64,000 nucleotides of DNA from Schistocerca nitens (taxonomy: Eukaryota > Arthropoda > Insecta > Orthoptera > Acrididae). The translations under genes were made by a program, and so were the position numbers. The notes beneath the pieces were generated by a model. The model did not search any database. It worked only from the letters and a program-made list of their open reading frames with translations, and had not been told where the DNA came from. Positions 1-10,970 of this stretch are shown here, in pieces; the first letter of the stretch is position 1, and each line of letters begins with the position of its first letter. The stretch is from positions 708,813,389 to 708,877,388 of the forward strand of contig NC_064616.1 of NCBI RefSeq assembly GCF_023898315.1, written 5' to 3'.

Positions 1-429
1 ATAAATAGTTGCCACTATTAAAGTTCCAACCCTCATATATATACATGCATAAATATACTGTTTTTTTCCATCTGGTACAATCTATGTCCCTTTATATAAG
101 TTTTTATGTTGAAACCATGTACTCATGATGAATATATTATTGTCAATGGTGAAGTTGATCAAATGGGTGCCCTTTCCACTGCTCCCTTGACACAGACTTG
201 CATTACTGCTTACTGGTTTATAGGTGGCTACTTGATCCACTTTGTTATTAAAGTCAGACTATACTATTTTAACATTATGGTTTGGCAACAAATTATACAC
301 ATAATCTAATTCAGTGTAAAATTCCTCCTTTATGAATCCCCTTTATCCTTGTATGGTGAGTGTGCATTCAAGGACATGTCACTGTTACAGAAAGCAGTGG
401 TAATGTAGGAGGCATTTTTAGCAAGCAGA
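1..429. other. unassigned AT-rich sequence
   Basis: I see no recognisable gene or repeat boundary here. The short open frames are not supported by any family resemblance. The right edge grades into the LINE remnant that starts near 430. Confidence 0.4.
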
Positions 430-930
430 ATAGAATGGAAATTGAGATTAATGCAAGGGTCACAGTGAAGATAGAACTTATTTTGGCTTATGGGACATGC
501 CGTGCAGTAGAGCAGTTTCAAGAAGTTTTGAAATAAGACTACCAGAGGATAATTCTCCTGTTAGCTCTATATGGGTCTCAAACATTTACATTAAGGAAAA
601 CAGATGAAGAAAAACTGTTAGTCTTCAAAGGTAAGATACTAAGAAAAATATTGGGTTGCAAGAGGGACACCCAGTCACAGGAATGGAGTATGTTAAAAAA
701 CCAAGAACTGACAAATCTATACTCTCAAGCTGTTATTGCCCAAAGGATGAAGATCAGAAGATTGATGTGGGCAGGGCACCTAATTAAGATGAAAGAGGAA
801 GGCTACTGCAAGTAGCATTATCAGAATCTGTGAAAGGCAGAAGGCACCAGGGTAGGCTACAGTCATGATGGAAAGATGAAGTGGTGAGGGAGCTCAGAAA
901 GGGAGAAGGGACCATGAAAGTTGGGAACAG
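430..930 (+). mobile_element. RTE-like LINE remnant, 3' end of the reverse transcriptase ORF
   Basis: The frame beginning near 552 reads IILLLALYGSQTFTLRK and then DEEKLLVFKGKILRKILGCKRD. This resembles the C-terminal region after the palm of RTE-type reverse transcriptases (LYGSETWTL, then a basic RRML-like stretch), and continues with MKIRRLMWAGHLIKM and a GRRHQGR-like segment. The upstream portion (EIEINARV, about 435-520) fits the part just before the YGSE motif but is offset by stops. The fragment is 5' truncated, lacks the catalytic domain and has several stops, so it is an old dead copy. It is only distantly similar to the other RTE-like copies in the window. A short AAG-rich tract follows at about 988-1005 and may be its tail. 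Confidence 0.7.
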
Positions 931-1279
931 GAATGATTGGTGAAGGAATGTAGAGAACACGTATGGTCTCCCAGGCTAAAGTGACAATTAAGAAGAAGAA
1001 GAAGAATAAGAATATACTGTTTCAACCTAGGGGTATACGGTGTTCTCAAGCACACTGTAAATACATTGTAAATACTGTTTTTCTGCTGACCAATGATGGC
1101 TCAAGAAAACATCACCAAAGTGCGTGTCATTTACGACGACGGCCGAGTTTAGGTTCGTTCTGTGCATCTGACGTCACAAAACACAGTCAGCCAATGAACA
1201 GAGAACGACTTGCCAGAGCTCGACTGCAGTGCAGAGCACGGACGAGTGTCTTCAGTTTTAGAAACGTTCAGTCATAAAT

Positions 1280-2264
1280 AAAGTAATTGAACAAAAACAA
1301 TGTCTTGACAGCAGACTTTGTTTTATAGAAAGTTTGGAAAAAGCATTCTTTATACCAATTGCTTCATATTCTATTAATTAATTAAACCAAACAACCAATA
1401 AGCCTCCTAATTCAGGCGACAGCAAGGGAAGGTGTTTGTATCATTCTCACTAACTGCTTTTTCGCAATAAAGAACAGCGGTAATTGTTTATTTCCTGTTG
1501 TACTTCGATGAAACGTGAGTAATTCATAGTCATACCAACAGTGTTTGCCGGTATTTTGCATGACATTTTAAAGTCCTCCGGGAGTTCTATTGAAAGACGC
1601 GCTGCGTTAGCGTAATGGTTAAAGTATGTGGCTACTAAGAGAAAGGTTCTGAGTTCAAACCTTGTTTGGTGCTTAACATTTTCTTTATTTAAAAACAATA
1701 TCAAAGTGTCTTACTTCGTGAATTTTATTTGTTTGAATATATTTTTTTGAAATTTCTAGTAGCAACTAAAATCTACCATACGGAAAGTATACGCTATGGA
1801 CTTTTACCTTTGCAAACTCTTCAAAATTTCGTGCAATAGTTTACTACATCTAATGCTGCACAATAACTGTATTGAACATCGAAACAAAATTAAGTCATTT
1901 ATGGGGGGAAGGTATCAGTCAAGAAGATGTGTAAAAATCAAATTTTTGGGCCAAATATTTTTTGTGAAATCGAATGATAAAGTGTGACAAAGCAGTCGAA
2001 ACACCATGTGTCTGCACAGGCGATCAGTGCAATGGTGACAAAATCGCGCACGATGCGGAATGCTGGGAGCACATCTCTGTAGCAGCGAAAGGATTAATGC
2101 GGCCATGGTGGCTTTACTTCATAAACTGCGCGCTCCCCCCTAAACTTAAGTTTGCAAACTATACCATGGCGCTGCTTCTCTTGGCGCTTACAACTGGCAA
2201 CGCAGCAATCTCCTGCGTCTGGGTGGGCATGCGCGAACCGCCAAGATAAAAGAATTGAACTGTA
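1280..2264. other. unassigned, probably repetitive sequence with a tRNA-like stretch
   Basis: No coding frame here looks real. The stretch contains a tRNA-like segment near 1597-1675 (listed separately). At about 2095-2245 there is a more GC-rich part next to the LTR-type repeat that starts at 2266. I could not identify terminal repeats. Confidence 0.3.
1597..1675 (+). repeat. tRNA-derived SINE-like or tRNA pseudogene segment
   Basis: The segment has a pol III A-box-like TAGCGTAATGG near 1613 and a B-box-like GTTCAAACC near 1652, spaced as in a tRNA. An AGGTT/AACCT stem surrounds the B box, but the loop is larger than the seven bases of a real T arm. The acceptor stem is not convincing. I therefore read it as a tRNA-derived repeat and not a functional tRNA gene. 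Confidence 0.4.
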
Positions 2265-2265
2265 A

Positions 2266-3055
2266 CAGTCACACATTTTATTAGAAAACAAGCTACAGCA
2301 ATCATAACTCCATTGCATAGTAGCTACACCCCCTTGGTGTGTGCTGTCAGCAGTGAGTATTGTGGTGCTGATGCAGCAAATGGCCAGTGGCCTGCTCACA
2401 TGTGGGCCAGAATGCTGAAGCATGACATCTGCAACAGCACAGGCTCCATCTTGGAGTGACTCTGTAACTCAAGGCAGCGCACACCAGCAGATGCATAAAC
2501 CCACCGTGATTCTTGTGACAGGAGACAGCACCTGATAGTGATGTCTGCCCTTACAAGTGGAGACATACGGTGCCAGTTTGACTGCACAAGCTGCAGCTGA
2601 TAGAATGGCTGCACCACCATGGTCACAAATTACTTGCCTTCAGAGCAGAAGGCTGGCTGCAGCTGAAGTGGTCTACCAGCTGGCAGGCTCATCAGCGGTG
2701 GAGCACATGTCCTGATGGGGCTATTTGCAGAAGCATGTCACCCCACTGCCTGGCGTAGTCATGTCCTCATAGAGGGTGTTTCCAGAGTGTGATGCCTCTG
2801 GCCTAAAACCATGTACATCATAACAAGGTGGTGGCCAGAAGGTGTTGCAACTGACCTCACTGCCATGTCATCAGTACTATGGGTGCCGGCCCCTGGCCTG
2901 CAGTGTGCAAACAGGCTGGTGGTATTTCTGCATCTGACTTAATGGTGTCTTCATCAGCTCTGTATCCACTGGCTTCCATGGCCCTTTTGCAACAGTGGTA
3001 GCAGCACTGCTATTTTACTCTGTAGCACCAAAATTAGTGGCGGCAGTACATACCT
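2266..3055 (-). repeat. LTR-type repeat, isolated copy (solo LTR)
   Basis: This stretch is a diverged second copy of 22887-23812 over nearly its whole length. Both begin with CACACATT near a TTAGAAAACAAGCTACAGCA core and end near TTTTACTCTGT. No retroelement coding sequence lies beside this copy, so it looks like a solo LTR of the Gypsy-type element at 14.1-23.8 kb. On the minus strand an AATAAA lies close to one end, as expected for an LTR poly(A) site. The two copies differ throughout with many small gaps, so the insertion is old. Confidence 0.6.
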
Positions 3056-3431
3056 CACCCTCTGGCAGATCTGCTCCCTGGATTCTAACTCAGGGTAGTT
3101 CTGCAAAGACTCAGCATACATTTCCACACTAATAATGGGGCACAATAGATTTTTCTTAAGTCTAGTCAGTATTAACTACAAGGTTTGTTGACTCAACATT
3201 AAGCTTGAAATTTCTCATCGTTGAAGACAAGAAGGAATAATCTGTAATTGCTTTGAAGAAAATTTAATAGCCAAGATTGCATTCAGTACTGTTGCCTCCT
3301 GATGACTGCTTTCAACGATTGAGACTGTCATCCTCTGATCGTTAAAAAACTTGTTATGTGTTGTGTTCCATTAAGTCACAAATAAAAACAGTACAGTTAA
3401 AAAGGATGTTGTGTAACTATGGCTATCCACA
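3056..3431. other. unassigned AT-rich spacer
   Basis: Nothing recognisable lies between the LTR-type repeat and the pogo-like transposon. No supported open frame or terminal repeat was found. Confidence 0.4.
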
Positions 3432-3433
3432 TA

Positions 3434-3462
3434 GGGGAAGGGTGAGCATAGTGGCCACTGCA
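3434..3462. repeat. left terminal inverted repeat of the pogo-like element
   Basis: It starts GGGGAAGGGTGAGC immediately after TA and pairs with the right end at about 7995-8021. The mismatches are few. Confidence 0.8.
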
Positions 3463-4202
3463 GGCATAATGGCCACTGCCTGTTACTGCACTGTACGGTG
3501 CTGCTACGCAGTGACGGACGAGTCAACTATGCCATTGGTACGCCATCTTAGATGTGTTGAAGGTGGAAGATGTTCTTATCACTTGTTTAAAAGTTATTGA
3601 ATATTTTTGTGTAGTGCAATGTCCTGATGTAAGGTAAGTGTATTTAATTAACTATTATAACCAAACTTTCATTCATAATACAGGCAACTGACAGTAACCT
3701 CGTAAAAGAAGTGTATTAGGCTACAAAATGATGTGTCTGTGTAACGCATTGCTCGATTCATTTAGCTGGTAGTGTGGCGTTTATGTAATGGCGGCGAAGA
3801 GGGCAAAGTTGCCATATCTGTGGCCACTATGCCTGCCTGTGTCCTCTTTCCCGACATAAAGTAAAATATATTTTCATTGAAAAATAATAGTATTGTATGT
3901 TGTTTGCAAAACTATTAAGGGTTTCAAACAGCTTAATAGTGTGTGTTTTATTTGAATTCATACGGATTAAAGCCTGGTGTAGGGGTTTTCACCTGCAACA
4001 AAGCTATTTTAGCAAGTAATGTAGACTAGTAATTATATTCCAAGACCCATTATTGTACTATGTATTTACATTGTACAATAAATTAACATTACTTTATAAG
4101 ATGATTACAACTTTATTTGAGGTGAAAACGCCGTGTTACTTTCATATTTTAATGCTATTTAAGATGTAATACTAAAAACATTGTTTTTTCCCAGCTGTAG
4201 CA

Positions 4203-5570
4203 ATGGTGTCAAAATATCAGAGGAGGAGTCAGTAGCTGTCATGGGACCCCACAGCGATGCAAAGAGCAATTGAAGCAGTGAAGAAAAACGGAATGCCTTA
4301 TCAAACGGCTACTAAAACTTACAATGTGCCTAGGAACACACTAAAATGTCGTGTACTAAATAAAAGTTAAGATGCCACTGACAATAAAAAAGTATTAGGC
4401 CATTTTGGAGCTGTTTCCAACCAAGACCAAGAACAGCAGTTGGTAAATTGTCTCGTGGATATGGAGGTACGTTTTTTTGGAATTACTGTAACTGACTTGT
4501 GCAGCCTTGCTTACCAACTGGCTGAATGGAATAACATCCCTCACAATTTCAATAAAAAAAAATTAAATTAGCAGGCAAAGATTGGGTAACCGGGTTCAAA
4601 AAGCACCATTCTGAACTTGTGTTATGAAAACCTGAGGCGACTTCAGCAGCAAGGGTGCAAACATTTAACAATACAAATGTATCCAACTTTTATGACATTT
4701 GAGAGGATGTTCAAAAACATCACTTGTATCATCCTCATAGGGTTTACAATGTTGATGAAACAGGACTTATGACTGTCCAGTCAAAGTCTTCAAAGGTTTT
4801 TGCTCTAAAAGGTTGACAGCAAGTGGGTTCTCTTACATCTGCAGAGACAGGTGTTCTCTCCACATTTGTAATTTCTGTGTCAGCTGGGGGAGTTTTTATT
4901 CCTCCTTTTATCATCTTCCCTAGGCAGCAGATGATAGTGGAACTTCAAGACTACCTGGAACAGCTTTTGTTTGTCATCCTTCAGGGTGGATGCAAACTGA
5001 GATTTTCACACAATGCTTAGACCATTTCTGGAAGTTTGCGAAGCCATCTGAAGATGACCCAGTCTTGCTCATATTTGATGAACATTCTGTAGTTTGCATC
5101 CCCCCCCCCTCCCCCCACTCTGCAGTCATAAGCTGCAGCCACTTGACGTTCCTTTCTTGGGACTTTTCGCTACTTATTATGTCCAAGCGATTGAAAGATT
5201 CTTGCTTAATAATCATGGTAGACTAGTGACACAGCATCAGATATCTAAACTTCTTGGAGAGTTATTTCCCCTTGCAGCTACTCCTACTATTGCGGTAAAG
5301 GGGTTTGGAAAATGTGGCACAGTTCCATTAAACAGACAGAAGTTTACTGATGCAGATTTTGCTGCAGCTGTGACCACAGAAATCTCTGTGCAAGCTTCTA
5401 CCTCTTTTCAAGAAGCTGAAGATCAAGAAGTAGGGGTTGAAGACCAATGGGAAACTTCTACTGTGGTGCCAGGAAAAGAGTTTGCAGATTCGCAACACAA
5501 GGTTGCTCGACGTCAAGAGACACCACCTGCCAGTAAAGAGAACACACCTTCTGGAGAGACAGATTGCTGA
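4203..5570 (+). pseudogene. pogo-like transposase, degenerate (psq HTH plus DDE_1 core)
   Basis: From the ATG at 4203 the frame reads MVSKYQRRSQ, a TAG, then LSWDPTAMQRAIEAVKKNG and a psq-type helix-turn-helix (YQTATKTYNVPRNTLKCRV) like that of pogo and CENP-B-type proteins. After further stops the catalytic core appears: VYNVDETGL near 4745 holds the first aspartate, LLIFDEHS near 5070 the second, and PLDVPFLG near 5130 the third, i.e. a DDxD set in the DDE_1 arrangement. The usual 20-30 residues between the second and third acidic blocks are largely missing and replaced by a C-rich tract near 5101-5116. The C-terminal part (KFTDADFAAAVTTE, about 5340) is typical of the family. It is not functional in this copy. 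Confidence 0.8.
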
Positions 5571-5814
5571 CCAGCAACCTCTGTATCCAACACTGCAGTT
5601 CCTACTTTTTCCAATGACCACAGACAAAATGTCACTGTATGATCTGGAGAGCCAAACTCTACATTTGTTCTAATCTCTAAAGACTTGCCAAAGCCAAGTA
5701 GGCCTACTTCAAAATGCCAACCCAGTCCTCTGCCTCATTGCAGTACTTCATGTGATGTAATCAGCATCTCCAAGACCAATAAGCTCTATACTTTTGCTAT
5801 AATCCCACAGGATA

Positions 5815-6273
5815 TTGTTCCAATCCCTAAAACAAATATTATCAAATGAGAAAATAACAGCTGCAGTTTTGACCTCAAGCCCTTTCAAGATCGAACTAGT
5901 AGCCACAAAAGAAGAAAAGGAAAGACCTAAGAAAATAAAGCTGGAACTGAAAAATGAAAAACAGAGTAAGAAGAGGAATGAAGGAAGCAAAGAAAAAGTT
6001 AAAGGAAAGCAGAAAACTAAATCAAAATCAGTGAAGCGCGCTTTGTTTAATGACTTGGACAGTGACGTGAGTGATACTGATTGCCTTTTCTGTGGGGACT
6101 TATATTCCAGGTCAAGGAAAAATGAAGGATGGATAAGGTGTTCGGGCTGCTTACAATGGGCACATGGGGCTTGTGCCGGGTGTGAAGAAAAAGACAATGA
6201 CTTTATTTGTGACGTTTGTCCCCGAAGGGCAAAGTGGCCATTTGGTAGGGTTAGAGTAAAAAAATATATATAA
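5815..6273 (+). pseudogene. C-terminal PHD-finger part of the pogo-like transposase
   Basis: This open frame of 152 codons starts after a short IVPIPKTN-like motif in another frame, where the transposase C-terminus was interrupted by a frameshift. It has a lysine-rich basic linker (about residues 30-80, KEEKERPKKIKLELKNEK) and then a complete C4HC3 zinc-binding set: CLFC, CSGC, the H of WAHGAC, its following C, and CDVC. PHD fingers bind histone H3 tails in known proteins; a PHD at the end of pogo-like transposases has precedent in invertebrates. The role in targeting or anchoring is inference. The frame stops at 6273, just before the LINE insertion. All eight zinc ligands are preserved although the upstream part is broken. 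Confidence 0.75.
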
Positions 6274-6315
6274 AAAATTTACTGAGATAAAGTGAAAATA
6301 AAAATTGCTGCTAAG

Positions 6316-6325
6316 TATGTAGGAT
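6316..6325. repeat. target-site duplication, left copy (TATGTAGGAT)
   Basis: Ten bases identical to 7920-7929, flanking the nested LINE exactly. Confidence 0.9.
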
Positions 6326-7919
6326 GTTGTTGCTGTTGTGGTCTTAAGTCCTGAGACTGGTTTGATGCAGCTCTCCATGCTACTCTATCCTGTGCAAGCT
6401 GCTTCATCTCCCAATACCTACAGCAACCTACATCCTCCTGAATCTGCTTGGTGTATTCATCTCTTGGTCTCCCTCTATGATTTTTACCCTCCACGCTGCC
6501 CTCCAATACTAAATTGGTGATCCCTTGATGCCTCAGAACATTTCCTACCAACCGATCCCTTCTTCTAGTCAAGTTGTGCCACAAACTTCTCTTCTCCCCA
6601 ATCCTATTCAATACCTCCTCATTAGTTATGTGATCTACGCATTTAATTTTCAGCATTCTTCTGTAGCACCACATTTTGAAAGCTTCTATTCTCTTCTTGT
6701 CTAAACTATTTATCGTCCATGTTTCACTTCCATACATGGCTACACTCCATACAAATACTTTCAGAAACGACTTCCTGACATTTAAATCTATACTCAATGT
6801 TAACAAATTTCTCTTCTTCAGAAATGCATTCCTTGCCATGGACAGTCTACATTTTATATCCTCTCTACTTCGACCATCATCAGTTATTTTACTCCCCAAA
6901 TAGCAAAACTCCTTTACTACTTTAAGTGTCTCATTTCCTAATCTAATTCCCTCACCATCACCCGACTTAATTCGACTACATTCCATTATCCTCGTTTTGC
7001 TTTTGTTGATGTTCATCTTATATCCTCGTTTCAAGACACTATCCATTCCGTTCAACTGCTCTTCCAAGTCCTTTGCTGTCTCTGACAGAATTACAATGTC
7101 ATCGGCTAACCTCAAAGTTTTTATTTCTTCTCCATGGATTTTAATTCCTACTCCGAATTTTTCTTTTGTTTCCTTCACTGCTTGCTCAATATACAGACTG
7201 AATATCGGTGAGAGGCTACAACCCTGTCTCACTCCCTTCGCAACCACTGCTTCCCCTTCATGTCCCTTGACTTTTATAACTGCCATCTGGTTTCTGTACA
7301 AATTGTAAATAGCCTTTTGCTCCCTGTATTTTACGCCTGCCACCTTCAGAATTTGAAAGAGAGTATTCCAGTCAACATTGTCAAAAACTTTCTCTAAGTC
7401 TACAAATGCTAGAAACGTTGGTTTGCCTTTCCTTAATCTAGCTTCTAAGATAAGTCGTAGGGTCAGTATTGCCTCACGTGTTCCAATATTTTTACGGAAT
7501 CCAAACTGATCTTCCCCAAGGTCGGCTTCTACTAGTTTTTCCATTCATCTGTAAAGAATTCGCGTTAGTATTTTGCAGCAGTGACTTATTAAACTGATAG
7601 TTCGGTAATTTTCACATCTGTCAACACCTGCTTTCTTTGGAATTGGAATTATTACATTCTTCTTGAAGTCTGAGGGTATTTCACCTGTCTCATACATCTT
7701 GTTCACCAGATGGTAGAGTTTTGTCAGGACTGGCTCTCCCAAGGCTGTCAGTAGTTCTAAGGGAATATTGTCTACTTCCGGGGCCTTGTTTCGACTCAGG
7801 TCCTTCAGTGCTCTGTCAAACTCTTCACGCAGAATCATATCTCCCATCTCATCTTCATCTACATCCTCTTCCATTTCCATAATATTGTCCTCAAGTACAT
7901 CACCCTTGTATAGACCCTC
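6326..7919 (-). mobile_element. RTE-like LINE, 5'-truncated, with 10-bp TSD
   Basis: The minus strand encodes the reverse transcriptase half of a non-LTR retrotransposon: 7880-7545 carries the start (APEVDNIPLELL, IPIPKKAG, NYRTISLIS), and 7544-6279 the palm and C-terminus, read through with one frame change near 7545. Motifs: FGFRKN, AFVDLEKVFDNVDW, RQGCSLSPIFSLYIEQA, LRLADDIVI (family FADD; here LADD), GYKMNINKSKT, YGSETWTI. The 3' end is a short CAACAACA tail next to the TSD, typical of RTE-type elements that end in short repeats and not poly(A). The endonuclease half is absent, so it is a dead-on-arrival copy. It inserted into the 3' region of the pogo-like transposon. Confidence 0.9.
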
Positions 7920-7929
7920 TATGTAGGAT
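7920..7929. repeat. target-site duplication, right copy (TATGTAGGAT)
   Basis: Identical to 6316-6325; together they define the LINE insertion. Confidence 0.9.
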
Positions 7930-7994
7930 ATCGTATGTTAAAATATAGTTTAGTTCTTATTTATTTTCTTCAAGATTAAAAAAGATATTCCTTA

Positions 7995-8021
7995 GCATGT
8001 CCACTTTGCCCACCCTTCCCC
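7995..8021. repeat. right terminal inverted repeat of the pogo-like element
   Basis: Ends CACCCTTCCCC followed by TA; the complement of the left terminus at 3434. Confidence 0.8.
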
Positions 8022-8152
8022 TACATAACATTCCACCGATGCTTGTTAGATGTTGAATTTCATAACTGTGCACTAGTTTACATTTATACGATGAGTTACA
8101 TACATCATGAAGCCACATTCTTTGAAGTACGCAGTTCAACAGTTGTATGTCA

Positions 8153-8398
8153 GTTAGATGGTCACTGAGTCTAAGTTCATTAAACACGTACTTTTATAAA
8201 AGTCAAAGTTCAGTTCCATAGGGAGCAAAATTGTCTTAAGTACATTTTGTAGCCATTTGAAAGTTAAACAGGAATAAATTTACGTGTCCACAAGTCTGTC
8301 ACACTAACAGATTCCCTGTCTTCTTCAACACGAAGGCCACAGCAGGCAGCTCCTGGGGTAATGAAGTCAGACAGAATGGCAGTGACTACCCTTGAGAG
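8153..8398 (-). repeat. LTR (3' side) of the Gypsy-type fossil
   Basis: It shares GTTAGATGGTCACT, AGTCTAAGTTCATTAA, ACAAGTCTGTCACACT and GGCAGCTCCTGG in the same order with 13371-13612. The outer limit is approximate because the neighbouring sequence has diverged; similarity may extend somewhat beyond 8153. Confidence 0.75.
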
Positions 8399-10327
8399 GG
8401 GGGGGAGATGGTGAAGCTCAGTTCAACGTCCCTGGAGTAGGTAGGTTCCGCACTGGTGGGTGCAGTGGTTGTGAAGGGGGGAGGGGGGGGGGGAGGCTGA
8501 TGTGCATCTCCACATCCATTGGTATCAGTCCTAACATGGTGTATGGAGCTGTTGAAGGCCCCTTCAGTGAGCTGGTTGCCAGTGCGGTTGAGATGGCGCA
8601 GTAGTGTCTGGGGTGGAGGCAGCAGGTGGCTCCATCTCTGGAACAAAAGAAAGTGGTAGTTTCCCAGCATTAGGAAAAGGACCACAGTGAGTTCATAATT
8701 GGTTGACATGTTTTCAGCACAGTGTGTCATCCAGAAGTGTTGCCTCAGCCATGGCCCTGCTTAGTAATTTGGAAATGGCTGCTGGAAACCAATGTTAGTG
8801 TCCTGTAATAAAAACAAGGGCCCACCCTGGGTCTTTAAGAGAAAAACGGTGGCAGCTAGACTTCTGAGCAGGGAGGCTGTGATCTGTGGGGTGAAGGATA
8901 GAAAGTTGGGTCTGTTGAGATCAGGGGTGAAGTTTCTCAGCAGGAGATTAGCCGTCCTGCAGGGGTGACATGTAGGATGCCAGAAAAAGATAAGACTCTT
9001 GTCCAGAGGATGGTGATGGTGAAGTTTAGACATATGGGTTTTAAAAGTATGCATGGGACATTCCACTAATCCTTTTGAGGCAGGGTGGAAGAGTGCTGTG
9101 TGAACTAGGATGATGGCATTTTTGACACAGTAAGCAGAGAATTCTGGAGATGCAAACTGGGGACCATTGTCTGTGCCAATGATGTCAAGAAAACCTTCAG
9201 TGGAGAAATGTGAGATAAGATTTGAACAATTTGTCTAGCTGATATGGTAGACATGCAGGAAACATTACAGAGAGCCAAGTGTGGCCTAAGAAAATCCAAA
9301 AGAAGCCTGGATCAATGACTGGAAGAGTGGCAAAGAGAGGAAACTGTGTGGAGGGGCAGCCTGCTTGTCGTAGCAGGTGGTGCAAGAGGATACCATTTGA
9401 ATAACAGCAGTGTCCATGCCACACCAATAGACATGACGGTGGGCCAGATGTTTAGTGAACAACTTGCCCCAGTGTGTGACATGGAGAAACGACAAAGTGC
9501 AGTGCTAGATAGCTGCAGGGATGACCTCCAGGGTGTGGCTGCCCCCTTGAAACAGCAGCACATTCTTCTGTGTTGAGAGCTTGTTTTAATGGTGCCTTAA
9601 GCTTGGATTTCTGGCTGCCAGATCTGTTTGTGGTCTAATGGCCACGCATGGCATACCAGGTGGAGGCTCTCACTGAGGGTTGGGTCCCCCATAGTGTGGC
9701 ATGTGATGATCTTGGCATCTAGTGGAACATTGGCTACAGCTTCTTCCACAGTTGTGTCCAGGTGGAAACACACATTAGGATCCTTGACAAACACTGGCTC
9801 CTGAGCCAGGGCTAAACAGGAAAGGAGATCAGCATTTGCACTTTGTGCGGTAGCACAATACTGAATATCATAAGTAATAACTTGACAGGAACAGGGTCCA
9901 CTGCTAAAAATGGCATGCAGTTTTGGTGGAAATTTGGATGATGCCTTGAAAAGAAGAAGAAAAGATTTAAGGTTGGTGAATACCATACATGTAAGTATGG
10001 ACCTTTTTAAAACCAAAAATTGTGGCTAATGTTTCTTCCTCAATCAGGAAATGATTTTGCTGAACAGTGGTGAGTGTCTTGGACACAAAAGTGGTTGGGC
10101 ATTCCATCCTATCAGTCATGTGGAACAGGACTACCCCCACCCAATAGTCTGATGCATCTGCTGCCAGGATAAGACCTTCGGTGGGGGCCAGACGTCATGA
10201 GGCATGAGGGTCAGAGAAGGACCTGTTTTAAATCTCTGAAAGCTTTGTCACAGACCAGGGTCCATTGCCAACAGATGTTTCTCTGTGGCAGGTGCTGTAG
10301 TGCAGCAATGGCAGCTGCTTGGGGAAT

Positions 10328-10580
10328 GGAAATGGAAATGAGTGTTTGGCGTCATTGGCTGGAAAGCCCCTTACGGGGCAGGTCCGGCCGCCTTGGTGCA
10401 GGTCTTATTACATTCGACACCACATTGGGCGACCTGCATGCCAGATGGGGATGAAATGATGATGAAGACAACACAGCACCCAGTCCCTGAGCTGAGAAAA
10501 TCCCCGACCCAACTGGGAATCAAACCCAGGCCCGTCAGACGGCAATCAGTCATGCAGATCACTCAACTATCGGGGTGGAG
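10328..10580 (-). mobile_element. tRNA-derived SINE, family B, with 12-bp TSD
   Basis: The TSD TGCTTGGGGAAT lies at 10316-10327 and again at 10581-10592. On the minus strand the right end is the head: an A-box-like TAGTTGAGTGAT and a B-box-like GGGTTTGATTCCC. The body contains ATGATGATG and a GGCGACCTGCATG segment shared with the SINE at 42230-42442. It is inserted in the RNase H/connection region of the Gypsy-type fossil, so it arrived later. Confidence 0.85.
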
Positions 10581-10767
10581 TGCTTGGGGAATAAACTTTC
10601 AGTAGTAATTTAGTTCTCCCAACATTGGTTTCGACTGGAGGGTGTTGGTAGGAGCTGCAAGATTTTGTAATGCCTCAATGTAGTGAGACATGGAGTGGAT
10701 GCCAGAAGCACTGTAAATATGTCTAAGGTATTCAGCTTGATGAACAAAGAAGGAACACTTGTCCATG

Positions 10768-10970
10768 GCCGGCCGCCGTGGCCGAGCGGTTCTAGGCACT
10801 TCAGTCTGGAACTGCGCGACCACTACGGTCGCAGGTTCAAATCCTGCCTTGGGCATGGATGTGTGTGACATCCTTAGGTTAGTTAGGTTTAAGTAGTTCT
10901 AAGTTCTAGGGGACTGATGACCTCAGATGTTAAGTCCCATAGTGCTCAGAACCATTTGAACCATTTTTGA
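10768..10970 (+). mobile_element. tRNA-derived SINE, family A, with 11-bp TSD
   Basis: The head GGCCGGCCGCCGTGGCCGAG is followed by an A box (TGGCCGAGCGG) and a B box (GGTTCAAATCC). The body has GGTTTAAGTAGTTCTAAG and a tail AACCATTTTT. The flanks are ACTTGTCCATG (10757-10767) and ACTTGCCCATG (10971-10981), an 11-bp TSD with one difference. I associate this family with very abundant SINEs of Schistocerca; relatives in this window are at 56437-56637 and 61259-61418. Confidence 0.9.

Larger units (their letters stand above)
3434..8021 (+). mobile_element. pogo-like (Tc1/mariner superfamily) DNA transposon, degenerate, with nested LINE
   Basis: The ends are inverted repeats: GGGGAAGGGTGAGCATAGTG at the left and GGGGAAGGGTGGGCAAAGTG on the opposite strand at the right. 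Each end is flanked by a TA dinucleotide (3432-3433 and 8022-8023), the usual target of this superfamily. Between them lie remains of a psq-type HTH, a DDE_1-type catalytic core and a C-terminal PHD finger, in that order. A LINE occupies 6326-7919, between the end of the coding region and the right terminus. Without the LINE the element would be about 3.0 kb. Short copies of a GCAWAGTGG motif recur near the ends. In-frame stops, shifts and a small internal deletion show it is inactive. Confidence 0.85.

Noticed and set aside
2094-2423. 109-codon minus-strand protein
   Set aside because: It spans the boundary of the LTR-type repeat and has no recognisable motif; the copy at 22.9 kb does not preserve the frame.
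5748-6197. 149-codon minus-strand open frame opposite the PHD finger region
   Set aside because: It is the antisense of the lysine-rich linker and PHD finger; its Phe/Ser/Leu-rich composition is what an AAG/GAA-rich opposite strand produces.
8386-8730. 114-codon minus-strand proline-rich protein
   Set aside because: The proline run comes from poly(G) tracts on the plus strand near the LTR of the Gypsy-type fossil.
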